Positions 46,780 to 55,075 are shown, numbered from the stretch's first letter. The stretch: 64,000 nt of DNA from Pseudochelatococcus lubricantis (GCF_011762225.1 NZ_JAASQI010000001.1:812712-876711), one strand, 5' to 3'. Translations and numbers: made by a program. Notes: generated from the letters alone by a model not told the origin.

Positions 46780-47625
46780 TCAGCGGTCCATCCAGACCCT
46801 GATGCCGCTGCCGCGCGTCGGGCCGGTGGCCTGCGCGCCGAGGCCGTAGTGATCGGCGAGACGGCGCAGTGCGAGCTTCAGCACGACCTTGCCGGAACGG
46901 GGTGGCCAGCGGCGCTCGCGCTCCACCTCCTCGATGCGTTTCAGGAAGCCGCAGACGTCGATCAGGATACCGGCGTATTCGCTGTCGACGGCGTCAAGCG
47001 CCCGGTGAAGGCGTTGGCGCGCGGAAACCATCGCTTCCGTGGCGGGTGCAGGGCCGCCGTTGCCGCTGCCGCCGCGCGCCGGCGACCAGTTGCTGGTGAC
47101 ACGGGGCATGATCTGCGCCAGCGTCAGGTCGCGGCGCAGCCGCTCGCCCGCCTCGAAGCAGGCGGCATCGAGGAAGGGCACGCCGTTGCGGTCGCGCCGT
47201 TTGTGGAGCCAGGCGAGCGGGCTTTCAGCCTCGTTCACCTGCAGGGCCGGGGTGTGTCCGTCTCCGCCGGCCGGCGTCTTTTCGCGAAGCCGCCGGTCGG
47301 GGCCCGGTGTGGGGGAATCCGGCGCCGGCCCGTGTTGCAGGTGCATCAGCGCGGCGCGTCCGGCCTCGGTGATGGCGAAGGTGTTTTCCGGCGTGAGGCG
47401 CACGAGACGGCGCTTCAGCAAGGCATGGACGGTGCCGGCGGGAAGGCTGCCGCGCCCGAGCGACACGCCGCCGCGCGAACTCGACAGAATGACGCGATCC
47501 GGCATCCCGCTGCCGATCACCGCGATGTTGCCCTGTTCCGACAGATGGCCCAGCAGCCGGAGCGTATCCGCATCCCCCTGCCGTGGTTTTGCGGCTGCCT
47601 TTCCGGCATTGGTGCGGCGGCTCAT
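46780..47625 (-). CDS. DUF6456 domain-containing protein
   Basis: A 281-aa protein of unknown function. The N-terminal half looks like a winged-helix reader of DNA (RLLGHLSEQGNIAVIG, ALLKRRLVRLTPENTFAITEAGRAAL), followed by a Pro-rich hinge. The C-terminal domain (about residues 125-281) contains ESPLAWLHKRRDRNG, FLDAACFEAGERLRRDLTLAQIMPRVTSNW and LKRIEEVERERRWPPRSGKVVLKLALRRLADHYGL, the DUF6456 pattern. Its start overlaps the stop of the upstream HTH gene as ATGA, so both are translated together. The pair is probably a DNA-binding regulator system; no target is visible. Confidence 0.8.
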   Translation of the reverse strand: MSRRTNAGKAAAKPRQGDADTLRLLGHLSEQGNIAVIGSGMPDRVILSSSRGGVSLGRGSLPAGTVHALLKRRLVRLTPENTFAITEAGRAALMHLQHGPAPDSPTPGPDRRLREKTPAGGDGHTPALQVNEAESPLAWLHKRRDRNGVPFLDAACFEAGERLRRDLTLAQIMPRVTSNWSPARGGSGNGGPAPATEAMVSARQRLHRALDAVDSEYAGILIDVCGFLKRIEEVERERRWPPRSGKVVLKLALRRLADHYGLGAQATGPTRGSGIRVWMDR

Positions 47626-48020
47626 TGCCCGGCCTCCGGCGCGGCGGTGGCCTCTGCCGCGTCGTGCAGGCAGCGCGCGACGCGGCGGGTGAGGGCGTGT
47701 TCGAGGCAGGACAGGACGTGCCTGAAGTGCGGGTCGTCGCCGCACCGCTGCGCGACGCGCCGGCATGCATGGCCGATGGTGGCGCGGTGGCGGCCGAAGG
47801 CCCGGCCTGCCGCGGATTCCGCCAGGTTGAAGCCGGTGCGCGCGAGGTAGATCGCGCCCGCGCGGGCGAAGGCATCCCTCGCCCGGCGCCGGTGGCCGGC
47901 GCGCACCGCCGCCAGCGAAACCGCGAACGCGGACGACACGGCGGCTTCGCATTGACGGCAGATCGCGGCTTCCCGCAGCAGGCGGCCGGCGCCGCCATGA
48001 TCGAATCCGGTCCAGGACAT
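47622..48020 (-). CDS. Helix-turn-helix protein with DnaA C-terminal-like domain
   Basis: A 132-aa protein that resembles the DNA-binding domain IV of DnaA without the ATPase. The conserved core is AGRAFGRHRATIGHACRRV, close to the DnaA signature where the helix-turn-helix reads the DnaA box. The N-terminus (about 20-55) includes CRQCEAA, a possible metal or redox site with only two cysteines. The ATG 48020 has GGAGGTTTT just upstream, better than the alternative at 48044. It is coupled to the DUF6456 gene downstream, and two similar operator-like sites lie within 81 bp upstream. Confidence 0.7.
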   Translation of the reverse strand: MSWTGFDHGGAGRLLREAAICRQCEAAVSSAFAVSLAAVRAGHRRRARDAFARAGAIYLARTGFNLAESAAGRAFGRHRATIGHACRRVAQRCGDDPHFRHVLSCLEHALTRRVARCLHDAAEATAAPEAGQ

Positions 48021-48042
48021 CAAAACCTCCGTCGTCAGATAC

Positions 48043-48101
48043 ATAGGAAACTAATCCGAAAATCTGCACTAATGAACATAGAAATAGGATTATCATCCTA
48101 T
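48043..48101. promoter_or_regulatory. Two operator-like ATAGGA-N5-ATCC sites upstream of the HTH gene
   Basis: ATAGGA-AACTA-ATCC (48043-48057) and ATAGGA-TTATC-ATCC (48084-48098) share both half-sites and spacing. The second extends to a perfect 7-bp inverted repeat ATAGGAT-TATC-ATCCTAT (48084-48101). The sites are 41 bp apart, about four helical turns, so both face the same side of DNA. They lie 23-81 bp before the HTH gene start. Confidence 0.5.
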
Positions 48102-48216
48102 AAAATGGACGCAACGCTTTTCCGGAGGAGGTAGCCGTCTCCATGCGATTAACTGCGGATAAGTGGGTGGCCGCGCGGCGGCTGTGCGCGAGGGTCGTTC
48201 ATGCCCGGACAAAACA

Positions 48217-48290
48217 AGGCGGTTCGCCACTTCCGTGAAAAGCCGAAGCCCGGTGGCGGGATGACCTTTCGCAGAAGCGGCGAACCGCCT
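48217..48290 (-). other. Long stem-loop downstream of the disordered membrane protein gene
   Basis: AGGCGGTTCGCC (48217-48228) and GGCGAACCGCCT (48279-48290) are perfect 12-bp inverted copies 50 bp apart; four of the next eight bases of each arm also pair. A second, smaller hairpin AACCGGAA/TTCCGGTT is at 48311-48333. Neither has a T-run. They may act together as a transcription end or RNA fold. Confidence 0.45.
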
Positions 48291-48340
48291 GTATCCTTAA
48301 CGACTTGCGAAACCGGAAAACGCGCTTCCGGTTCGATGCG

Positions 48341-49720
48341 TCAGTCCGGTTTGCCGCCATCCGGCTGGCGATCGATCTTCTTGCCGGCGAGCGCCGGATC
48401 CTCGCCCGAGGCGATGTAGCTTTTCAGATTGTCGAGCGAATCGAACCGGAAGACGCCCTGCGGCGTCTCCGCCTCGATCATGCCGTTGTCGAACATCACG
48501 TAGACATTGTCGCCCGCCCGGTAGGAGCCGACGATGGCGCCGGTATTCCCTTCCGGCCGGTCGGCGGTTTCGTTCGCGGCGGGCGGTGCATCGGGGGCGT
48601 CGGCCGTGGGCGAGCCGGCTTCCTCTTCGGTCCCGCTCTCCTCGTCTCGCGTCTCAGCGCGTTCCGCTGGCTGCTCGGCTGCCTTCGCAGCGGCGTCGGG
48701 CTTGCGTCCATCGGGCGCTTCCGGTTGGCGAGGCTGCCGGTCGTCGCCAGCCGCTTCTTTCGCCGGCTCGCCGGGAGGCGTCGGGCCAGCCGGTTCTCCG
48801 TCTCCGCCCGCGGGCTGATCGGCCTTCGGCAAGTCTGGCGTGGATCGGGAGGGCGCCACGGCGGGCTCGTGGGCCTCGTCCTGCGGTGCGGACGGAGCCG
48901 CCGGGCGCCGCGAATCGGGACGCGACCGATCGGGCACATCGGCCAGAGCGAGCCGCTCACGTGCCAGTTCCGCCGCCGTGGGACCGGGCGGCGGTTCCGG
49001 CGGGGCGTTGCGGCCCTGCGCGGCCGTGCTGCTGCCCTTGCCGAATCGCGACCAGAAGCCGCGCCGCTGGCGCTCGGATTCGGGAGCTTCGGTATCCTCG
49101 CCGTGCAGCGAAACCTGGATCTTCAGTGCGGACCGATCCTGCCGCGATTCCCCGGCCGCGACCGGCGCGGCGGCGGCATCGCGCCGCCATGCATCCTCGT
49201 CATGCAAGGGAACGTCGCGCAGCGTCAGAAAGTCCGGAGCGGCTCCGAGACTCGGCGCGCCAAGACTCGGCGCGCCAAGACTCGGTGCCCCAAGAGGAGT
49301 AGCCGCTTGCGTTGGCGCCGCTTGAGCCGCCGTTACCCGGGTCGCTGGCGCGGGGGCCGGCGGCTCGGGCTCATGCTCTTCCGCCGCCTCCGGCGCATGT
49401 GCCACCAGCGGCTCGAAGCGCGGCCGGACGGAAGCGGCGTGATCGGGCGCGGCCGGTGCACCGTCGAAGTCGGCGTCGTGATAGTACGAATGGGGTGCGG
49501 GAGCCTCCGGCAGCGCGTCGGCGAGACGGTCCGGAAGGCGGCGCAACTCCTTCAGAATCATCGCGATGCCAAGCAGCAGCACGCCGCCCGTGGCGACGAC
49601 GCTGCCCGAAATGACCATAGACCAGCCTCGTTCGAGGACGATCATGCCGGAGCCGATGACGACGGCACCAAGGCCACCGCCGATGAGAAGGCACGCGAGA
49701 ACAGTGCTTATGAAAATCAT
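48341..49720 (-). CDS. Membrane-anchored, largely disordered protein of unknown function
   Basis: A 459-aa protein. Two transmembrane helices lie near the N-terminus (STVLACLLIGGGLGAVVIGSG and VISGSVVATGGVLLLGIAMIL, about residues 5-58). The next 340 residues are rich in Pro, Ala, Glu and Asp and should be disordered. They include a triplicated LGAPS unit encoded by three 15-bp direct repeats (49249-49293). A short folded C-terminus (VGSYRAGDNVYVMFDNGMIEAE then VFRFDSLDNLKSYIASG) is the best-conserved-looking part. The cytoplasmic tail could bind other proteins. No function can be given. Confidence 0.6.
   Translation of the reverse strand: MIFISTVLACLLIGGGLGAVVIGSGMIVLERGWSMVISGSVVATGGVLLLGIAMILKELRRLPDRLADALPEAPAPHSYYHDADFDGAPAAPDHAASVRPRFEPLVAHAPEAAEEHEPEPPAPAPATRVTAAQAAPTQAATPLGAPSLGAPSLGAPSLGAAPDFLTLRDVPLHDEDAWRRDAAAAPVAAGESRQDRSALKIQVSLHGEDTEAPESERQRRGFWSRFGKGSSTAAQGRNAPPEPPPGPTAAELARERLALADVPDRSRPDSRRPAAPSAPQDEAHEPAVAPSRSTPDLPKADQPAGGDGEPAGPTPPGEPAKEAAGDDRQPRQPEAPDGRKPDAAAKAAEQPAERAETRDEESGTEEEAGSPTADAPDAPPAANETADRPEGNTGAIVGSYRAGDNVYVMFDNGMIEAETPQGVFRFDSLDNLKSYIASGEDPALAGKKIDRQPDGGKPD
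49249..49293. repeat. Three 15-bp tandem repeats inside the disordered membrane protein gene
   Basis: Units of GACTCGGCGCGCCAA at 49249-49263, 49264-49278 and, with two changes, 49279-49293. They are in frame and encode repeated LGAPS-type residues. Slippage could vary the copy number. Confidence 0.9.
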
Positions 49721-50123
49721 ACGACAGGCACTCTTGCATTGGATACAGGGCCGGCGAACCGGCGGCCGCCGGACCGAACGGGGCGCGCCTGCAATCGACG
49801 ATACAACAGTCACAAAAACATTCACGTCTTATGCGACGGTAAGGCGTTCTTAAAACAACAGCAGCTTCCCGAAGTGCCTCCCGCAACGGGAACGATGGCC
49901 CGCGGTGTTGGAGACAAGCCGTTCGCCACCAGCTTCTAGCACGTGAAGCTTTCACTGAACTGACTTGTCGTTTGGTAAACTATCGACGGAAATCTGCCGA
50001 AAACATGGCGTACCATGGCCGATGCGTGGAAACGCGGCGGCGCTTTCCATGGAACATAATGAAGTCTATCGAGTTAAAGACGAGAATCGCGTAGCATCGC
50101 CTTTCCAAGGTGGAGACTGCCGT
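49721..50123. other. Intergenic region between the disordered membrane protein gene and sodB
   Basis: 403 bp. It contains the divergent promoters of the two genes, with an A+T-richer middle (about 49800-49865). I saw no repeat, tRNA or operator that I can support. Confidence 0.5.
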
Positions 50124-50852
50124 ATGAAACGCCGCCAATTCCTGCTTTCATTGTCAGCCGCTGCTGCGGTTGGTAGTGTCGCCACCGTCGACGCTACGAG
50201 GGCCGCCAGCGACCCCCGCGCCGCAAACCGAGCATCAAACCCCCAGGAGCAAGCCATGTCGTTTACGCTTCCCGATCTTCCCTACGCTCACGACGCCCTT
50301 CAGCCCTACCTGTCGCGTGAAACGCTTGAGTATCACCACGACAAGCATCACAAGGCCTATGTCGACAACGGCAACAAGCTGCTCGAAGGCACGGATCTCG
50401 CCGGGAAATCCCTGGAGGAGATCGTCAAGGCTTCGTTCGGCACCAACCAGGCGCTCTTCAACAACGCCGGCCAGCACTACAACCACCTGCACTTCTGGCA
50501 CTGGCTGAAGCCCAACGGCGGCGGTGCCATCCCCGGCGAACTCGAAAAGAAGATCATCGAGGACCTCGGCTCGGTCGAAAAGGCCAAGGAAGACTTCATC
50601 CAGGCCGGCGTCAGCCAGTTCGGCTCCGGCTGGGCGTGGCTCGCGGTGAAGGACGGCAAGATCGTCGTGCTCAAGACGCAGAACGGCGAGAATCCGCTCG
50701 TGCACGGCGCGACCCCGATTCTCGGCGTCGACGTGTGGGAGCACTCCTATTACATCGACTACCGCAACCGCCGCCCCGACTACCTGAAGGCGTTCGTCGA
50801 CCATCTGGTCAACTGGGAATACGCCGCCGAGCTTTACAGCAAGGCCATCTGA
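50124..50852 (+). CDS. sodB: Superoxide dismutase (Fe/Mn family), with a possible exported form
   Basis: Converts superoxide to oxygen and hydrogen peroxide. The enzyme domain begins MSFTLPDLPYAHDALQPY (ATG 50256, 198 aa, normal length). Metal ligands are the histidine of LEYHHDKHHKAYV, the histidine of NNAGQHYNHLHFWHWL, and DVWEHSYYIDY. The Gln in NNAGQHYNH is at the position seen in Fe-type enzymes. Unusually, ATG 50124 (AAGGTGGAG 8 bp before it) would add 44 residues with KRRQFLLSLSAAAAVGSVA, a twin-arginine-like signal. ATG 50256 has its own AGGAG at 50245-50249, so both products are possible. No other sod gene is in the window. Confidence 0.92.
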   Translation: MKRRQFLLSLSAAAAVGSVATVDATRAASDPRAANRASNPQEQAMSFTLPDLPYAHDALQPYLSRETLEYHHDKHHKAYVDNGNKLLEGTDLAGKSLEEIVKASFGTNQALFNNAGQHYNHLHFWHWLKPNGGGAIPGELEKKIIEDLGSVEKAKEDFIQAGVSQFGSGWAWLAVKDGKIVVLKTQNGENPLVHGATPILGVDVWEHSYYIDYRNRRPDYLKAFVDHLVNWEYAAELYSKAI

Positions 50853-50895
50853 TTCCCCCCGTGTCCCGGCACAAGCCGGGCGCTGCTGATCGCCC

Positions 50896-50933
50896 AGAGA
50901 ATTTTTCGATCACTCGTGATCGCCAAATGCTCT
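50896..50933. repeat. Rhizobiales-type palindromic repeat after sodB
   Basis: AGAGAATTTTTCGATCAC and the inverted GTGATCGCCAAATGCTCT form an imperfect palindrome like that at 26881-26932. It is a second copy of this intergenic repeat class. Confidence 0.6.
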
Positions 50934-50976
50934 GCGATTCTTTCATTGAGCGAATTCTGATCGGAAAGCGCTCCAG

Positions 50977-51005
50977 CCCCGGAACGCGCCGCGTTCCGGG
51001 GTTTT
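50977..51005 (+). terminator. Rho-independent terminator between sodB and the ABC-F gene
   Basis: CCCCGGAACGCG and CGCGTTCCGGGG (50977-51001) form a 12-bp stem with a 1-base centre, followed by TTTT. It can stop the sodB transcript. The ABC-F gene converges from the right and ends at 51011. Confidence 0.85.
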
Positions 51006-51010
51006 CCGTG

Positions 51011-52882
51011 TCAGGAGGCTGCCTCGATCTCGGCAGAGGCGGCAAGCCATTCCTCTTCCGCCTGGGCAAGGGCCGTGGCGGCATCGGCGCGCATCTTCGC
51101 GAGTTCGGCCGCCTTCTCGGGGTTCTTGCTGAACGTGTCCGGCGCGGCGAGGGCCGCATCGATCTTCGCGATGCCGTCGGCGAGCTTGTCCATGCGCGCT
51201 TCCAGCGTTTCGATGCGTTTTCGCAGGGGGGCGAGGGCGACGCGCGTGCGGGCGGCGTTGCGGCGCCGGTCGGCCTTCTCGCCGCCGCTGCCCGAGGCGG
51301 CCGCGCGCGTCGCCGGCGCATCGCCCGCCAGCACGAGCCGGCGGTAGTCGTCCATGTCGCCGTCGTAGGGCTTGACGGAGCCGTTGTTCACCAGCCACAG
51401 CCGGTCGACGCAGGCCTCGATCAGGAAGCGGTCGTGGCTGATGAGCACCACCGCACCGGGATAGTCGTTGATGGCCTCGACGAGCATCTGCCGGCTATCG
51501 ATATCGAGATGGTTGGTCGGCTCGTCGAGAATGAGCAGGTGCGGCGCGCCGAATGCCGCGAGGCCCATCAGCAGCCGCGCCTTCTCGCCGCCCGAGAGCT
51601 GCGCTACCGGCGTGTCCGCCTTGGCGGCGGGAAAGCCGAGCCTTGCCGTGCGCGAGCGCTGCTGCGCCTCCGTCGCCTGCGGCATCAGCACGGCGATGTG
51701 CTGCAGGGCGGTGGCGGCGGGGTTGAGTTCGTCGAGCTGGTGCTGCGCGAAATAGGCCACGCTGAGCCGGGCGGCGCGCGTGACCGTGCCCGTCATGGGG
51801 GCGAGCCGGCCCGAGAGCAGCTTGGCGAAGGTGGACTTGCCGTTGCCGTTGGCGCCGAGCAGCGCGATGCGGTCGTCCGGCAGCAGGGTGAGGTTGAGGC
51901 GGTCGAGCACCACGCGCCCGTCATAGCCGGCGACCGCGCCCTCCATGGCGACGATGGGCGGCGACAGCGGACGCTCGGGCCCCGGCAGGTCGAAGGGGAT
52001 GGATTCCTCCTCCGTGATGGCGGCGATCGGCTCCATCTTCTCCAGGCGCTTGATGCGCGACTGCGCCTGCTTGGCCTTGGTGGCCTTGGCACGGAAGCGG
52101 TCGACGAAGCTCTGCAGGTGCTTGCGTTCCGCCTCCTGCTTCACGCGCGCCTTGGCAACGAGCGCCATCTTCTCCCGCCGCTGCCGGTCGAATGACGTGA
52201 ACCCGCCGCGATAGAGCGCGAGCTTGCCCCGGTCGAGATGCAGAATGTGGTCGACGGCGGTATCGAGCAGCTCGCGGTCATGGCTGATGACGAGCGCCGT
52301 GTAGGGGTAGCGGCCCAGATAGTCATAGAGCCAAAGCGTGCCTTCGAGGTCGAGGTAGTTGGTCGGCTCGTCGAGCAGCAGCAGGTCCGGCTCGTTGAAC
52401 AGCACGGCGGCAAGAGCCACGCGCATGCGCCAGCCGCCGGAGAACGACGAGCAAGGGCGCGCCTGCGCCTCGGCGTCGAAACCCAGGCCGTGCAGGATGC
52501 TGGCTGCGCGCGCGGGCGCGGCGTGCGCGCCGATATCCACGAGCCGCGTCTCGATCTCCGCGCGGCGCAGCGGGTCGGCCGTCGTCTCGGCCTCGGCCAT
52601 GAGGGCGGTGCGCTCCGTATCCGCCGCGAGAACGACGTCGATGAGGGCCTCCGGCCCGCCCGGCGCCTCCTGCGCCACCGCGCCGATGCGGTGCCCGCGC
52701 GGCAGGGAGACGGAGCCGCTTTCAGAGGCGAGTTCGCCGAGCAGCAGCTTGAACAGCGTGGTTTTGCCGGCGCCGTTGCGCCCCACGAGCCCCACCCGCG
52801 CGCCGGTGGGAATCACCGCGCTGGCGTGATCGAGGATGAGCCGGTTGCCCAGCCGGTAGGTGAGGTCGGTAATCTGCAACAT
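51011..52882 (-). CDS. ABC-F family ATPase (ribosome-associated, Uup/YheS-like)
   Basis: A 623-aa protein with two nucleotide-binding domains and no membrane segments. Walker A: GRNGAGKTTLFK and GANGNGKSTFAK. Signatures: SSFSGGWRMRVALA and AQLSGGEKARLLMGL. Walker B: LLLDEPTNYLD and LILDEPTNHLD. The linker KATKAKQAQSRIKRLEKM is the P-site tRNA interaction motif region. A coiled-coil C-terminal arm (about 525-623) is present, as in Uup and YheS. ABC-F proteins rescue or control stalled ribosomes. ATG 52882 fits the conserved start MLQITDL. Confidence 0.93.
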   Translation of the reverse strand: MLQITDLTYRLGNRLILDHASAVIPTGARVGLVGRNGAGKTTLFKLLLGELASESGSVSLPRGHRIGAVAQEAPGGPEALIDVVLAADTERTALMAEAETTADPLRRAEIETRLVDIGAHAAPARAASILHGLGFDAEAQARPCSSFSGGWRMRVALAAVLFNEPDLLLLDEPTNYLDLEGTLWLYDYLGRYPYTALVISHDRELLDTAVDHILHLDRGKLALYRGGFTSFDRQRREKMALVAKARVKQEAERKHLQSFVDRFRAKATKAKQAQSRIKRLEKMEPIAAITEEESIPFDLPGPERPLSPPIVAMEGAVAGYDGRVVLDRLNLTLLPDDRIALLGANGNGKSTFAKLLSGRLAPMTGTVTRAARLSVAYFAQHQLDELNPAATALQHIAVLMPQATEAQQRSRTARLGFPAAKADTPVAQLSGGEKARLLMGLAAFGAPHLLILDEPTNHLDIDSRQMLVEAINDYPGAVVLISHDRFLIEACVDRLWLVNNGSVKPYDGDMDDYRRLVLAGDAPATRAAASGSGGEKADRRRNAARTRVALAPLRKRIETLEARMDKLADGIAKIDAALAAPDTFSKNPEKAAELAKMRADAATALAQAEEEWLAASAEIEAAS

Positions 52883-53296
52883 GGTCCGATTGGCAATCCG
52901 GTATGATTCGCCCGCCCGGCGGCGGGCCTCGCGCCCGTGCGGGAGAAAGGTTCTTGTCGCGTCAAACGGGCGCTGCCGCAAGGGCCGGCAAGGGTCTGAA
53001 CGAGAATCCGATGCCGGACAGCCGTTTGCATGACATAGCGCAAGCCGCCGATCATAGAGTGAACGGGGAATGAACATAAAGCGGACAAGGGCGCTGTTTT
53101 GAGCTTGTCAAAGTCAGAAAATTGCGTAGGTTCGAGTCAGCCGGTGCATATGTGGATAATTGTGAACGGTTTTAGAAAGTCGAGCGTCACAATGCAAGAA
53201 CCATGAAAACGCCACGTTTTAGCGCTGCCGTCGTCTGTGGACAGCATATGACGGTCTTGTTGATGTTCTGTGGATAAGAGTGATTCGAGCTACGCC
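52883..53296. promoter_or_regulatory. Intergenic region with two perfect DnaA-box 9-mers
   Basis: A 414-bp region that becomes A+T-rich at its right end. It holds TGTGGATAA at 53151-53159 and at 53269-53277 (the complement of the DnaA box TTATCCACA), plus a near match TGTGGACAG at 53236-53244, all in the same orientation. They may bind DnaA and affect the small gene downstream or act as a titration site. It is not obviously a replication origin. Confidence 0.45.
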
Positions 53297-53581
53297 ATGG
53301 AAACCCGCACGAAGAGAACTGAAGCGCACAGAGCCGCGGACAAGAGAGCCGCAGCCGTGAGAATTGCTACGGGAACCTCGTCCAGCCAGTTCTCGCGAGG
53401 GGCGTTCGCCATCGTCGCGGCGGCGCTGATTCTCGGAATCGCGATGACGGCCAATACAGTGGCCGCGAGCCTGCGTCACCCTGTTTCCGTGCAAGGCGGC
53501 TCTTCGCTGCGGGCAGACCATGGCTCCCATCCGCATATCGCGAGCCTTCCGGCGGTCGTTGTGCCGGCCGCGTCCCGATAG
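53297..53581 (+). CDS. Small putative membrane protein
   Basis: A 94-aa open frame. A basic N-terminal region (METRTKRTEAHRAADKRAAA) is followed by one clear transmembrane helix, GAFAIVAAALILGIAMTANTVAASL (about residues 36-60, near the middle), then a Ser/His-rich tail. I know no family for it. It comes soon after the DnaA-box region and before the nucleotide-sugar dehydrogenase. An in-frame start at 53270 is an option. The absence of homology knowledge and weak start signals keep confidence low. Confidence 0.4.
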   Translation: METRTKRTEAHRAADKRAAAVRIATGTSSSQFSRGAFAIVAAALILGIAMTANTVAASLRHPVSVQGGSSLRADHGSHPHIASLPAVVVPAASR

Positions 53582-53704
53582 GGAGAGGCGGCCGTCTCTT
53601 GACAGGGACGCGGGCTTGTCCGCAGAGATGGCCGTGCCGTTCATCCGCGATACCCCACGCGGGAGCAGGCGCGCCCAACGCCATCGAAACGGGATACCCT
53701 GACC

Positions 53705-55075
53705 TTGCCGTCCTCTGTCTCCCAGTCCCCGTCCGCCGACGCCGGCCGCAGCGCGCAGGCGTTGCTCGCGGCGATCGAGAATCGCAGCGCCCGTGTCGGC
53801 GTCATCGGGCTCGGCTACGTCGGCATACCGCTGGCGCTCGCCTCCGTGGAATGCGGCTTTCCGGTGCTGGGCTTCGACATCAATGCCACGCGGGTGGACC
53901 GGCTCAACGGCGGAGAAAGCCTGATCGCGCATATTCCCGACACGCGCATGCGGGAGGCTGTCGCCTCCGGGCGCTTTGAGGCGACGGCGGATTTCAGCCG
54001 GATGGGCGAGGCGGACATCGTCATCATCTGCGTGCCGACGCCGTTGACGCGCCAGCGCGAACCCGACCTGTCCTTCGTCGAGGCGACGGCGCGCTCCATC
54101 GGGCGGACGCTGCGGCCGGGCCAGCTGGTGGTGCTCGAATCGACCACCTGGCCCGGTACGACGCGCGAGGTGGTGAGGCCCGTGCTCGAAGCGTCCGGCT
54201 TCGCGAGCGGGCGCGATTTCTTCCTCGCCTATTCCCCGGAGCGGGAGGATCCCGGCAACGACACGTTCTCGACGCGGGCCATTCCGCGTGTCATCGGCGG
54301 CGACGGCGAGGCGGCGCTGACGCTGGCGCAAGCGTTCTACGGCGCGTTGGTGGTGAAGACGGTGACCGTTTCCTCGCCCGAGGCGGCGGAGGCGGTGAAG
54401 CTGACCGAGAACATTTTCCGCGCCGTCAACATTGCGCTCGTCAACGAACTGAAGACCGTCTACGCCGCCATGGGCATCGACGTGTGGGAGGTGATCGACG
54501 CCGCGAAGACGAAGCCGTTCGGCTTCATGCCCTTCTATCCGGGGCCCGGGCTCGGCGGCCACTGCATCCCGATCGACCCGTTCTACCTGACGTGGAAGGC
54601 GCGGGAGTTCGATATCGTCACCCGCTTCATCGAACTGGCCGGCGAGATCAACACGGCCATGCCGCACCGGGTGGTCGACGCGCTGGCCGCCGCGCTCGAC
54701 CGCGTCCGCGGGCGCGGGCTGAACGGGGCGCGCATTCTCGTGCTCGGCGTTGCCTACAAGAAGAATGTCGACGACACGCGCGAGAGCCCGGCGCTGAAGC
54801 TGATCGACCTCATCGAGGCGCGCGGCGGCCATTGCGACTACCACGATCCGTTCATCCCCGCGCTGCCGCGCACCCGCGCGCATCCCCGGCTCGAAGGACG
54901 GCGGTCCGTGGCGTTGGATGAGGCAACGCTCTCCGCCTGCGACGCGGCGCTGATCGCGACCGATCACGACGGCGTCGACTATGCGCTGGTGGCGCGGCGG
55001 CTGCCGCTCGTCGTCGACACCCGCAACGCGCTCGCCCGTGCCGGTATCGCGGGGGAGAACGTCGTCAAGGCGTGA
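53705..55075 (+). CDS. Nucleotide-sugar dehydrogenase (UDP-GlcNAc/UDP-glucose dehydrogenase family)
   Basis: A 456-aa NAD-dependent, two-step dehydrogenase (WbpA/TviB/Ugd-like). The Rossmann motif is GVIGLGYVGIPLAL (about residues 32-45), followed by CVPTPLTRQREPDLSFVE, ESTTWPGTTREV and the catalytic cysteine in GPGLGGHCIPIDPFYL (about residue 287). The C-terminal domain has LGVAYKKNVDDTRESPAL. The pattern is closer to UDP-N-acetylglucosamine 6-dehydrogenases than to Ugd. It probably provides an acidic sugar for surface polysaccharide, but no glycosyltransferase is near. No ATG fits, so I use TTG 53705; this start is weak. Confidence 0.9.
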   Translation: MPSSVSQSPSADAGRSAQALLAAIENRSARVGVIGLGYVGIPLALASVECGFPVLGFDINATRVDRLNGGESLIAHIPDTRMREAVASGRFEATADFSRMGEADIVIICVPTPLTRQREPDLSFVEATARSIGRTLRPGQLVVLESTTWPGTTREVVRPVLEASGFASGRDFFLAYSPEREDPGNDTFSTRAIPRVIGGDGEAALTLAQAFYGALVVKTVTVSSPEAAEAVKLTENIFRAVNIALVNELKTVYAAMGIDVWEVIDAAKTKPFGFMPFYPGPGLGGHCIPIDPFYLTWKAREFDIVTRFIELAGEINTAMPHRVVDALAAALDRVRGRGLNGARILVLGVAYKKNVDDTRESPALKLIDLIEARGGHCDYHDPFIPALPRTRAHPRLEGRRSVALDEATLSACDAALIATDHDGVDYALVARRLPLVVDTRNALARAGIAGENVVKA

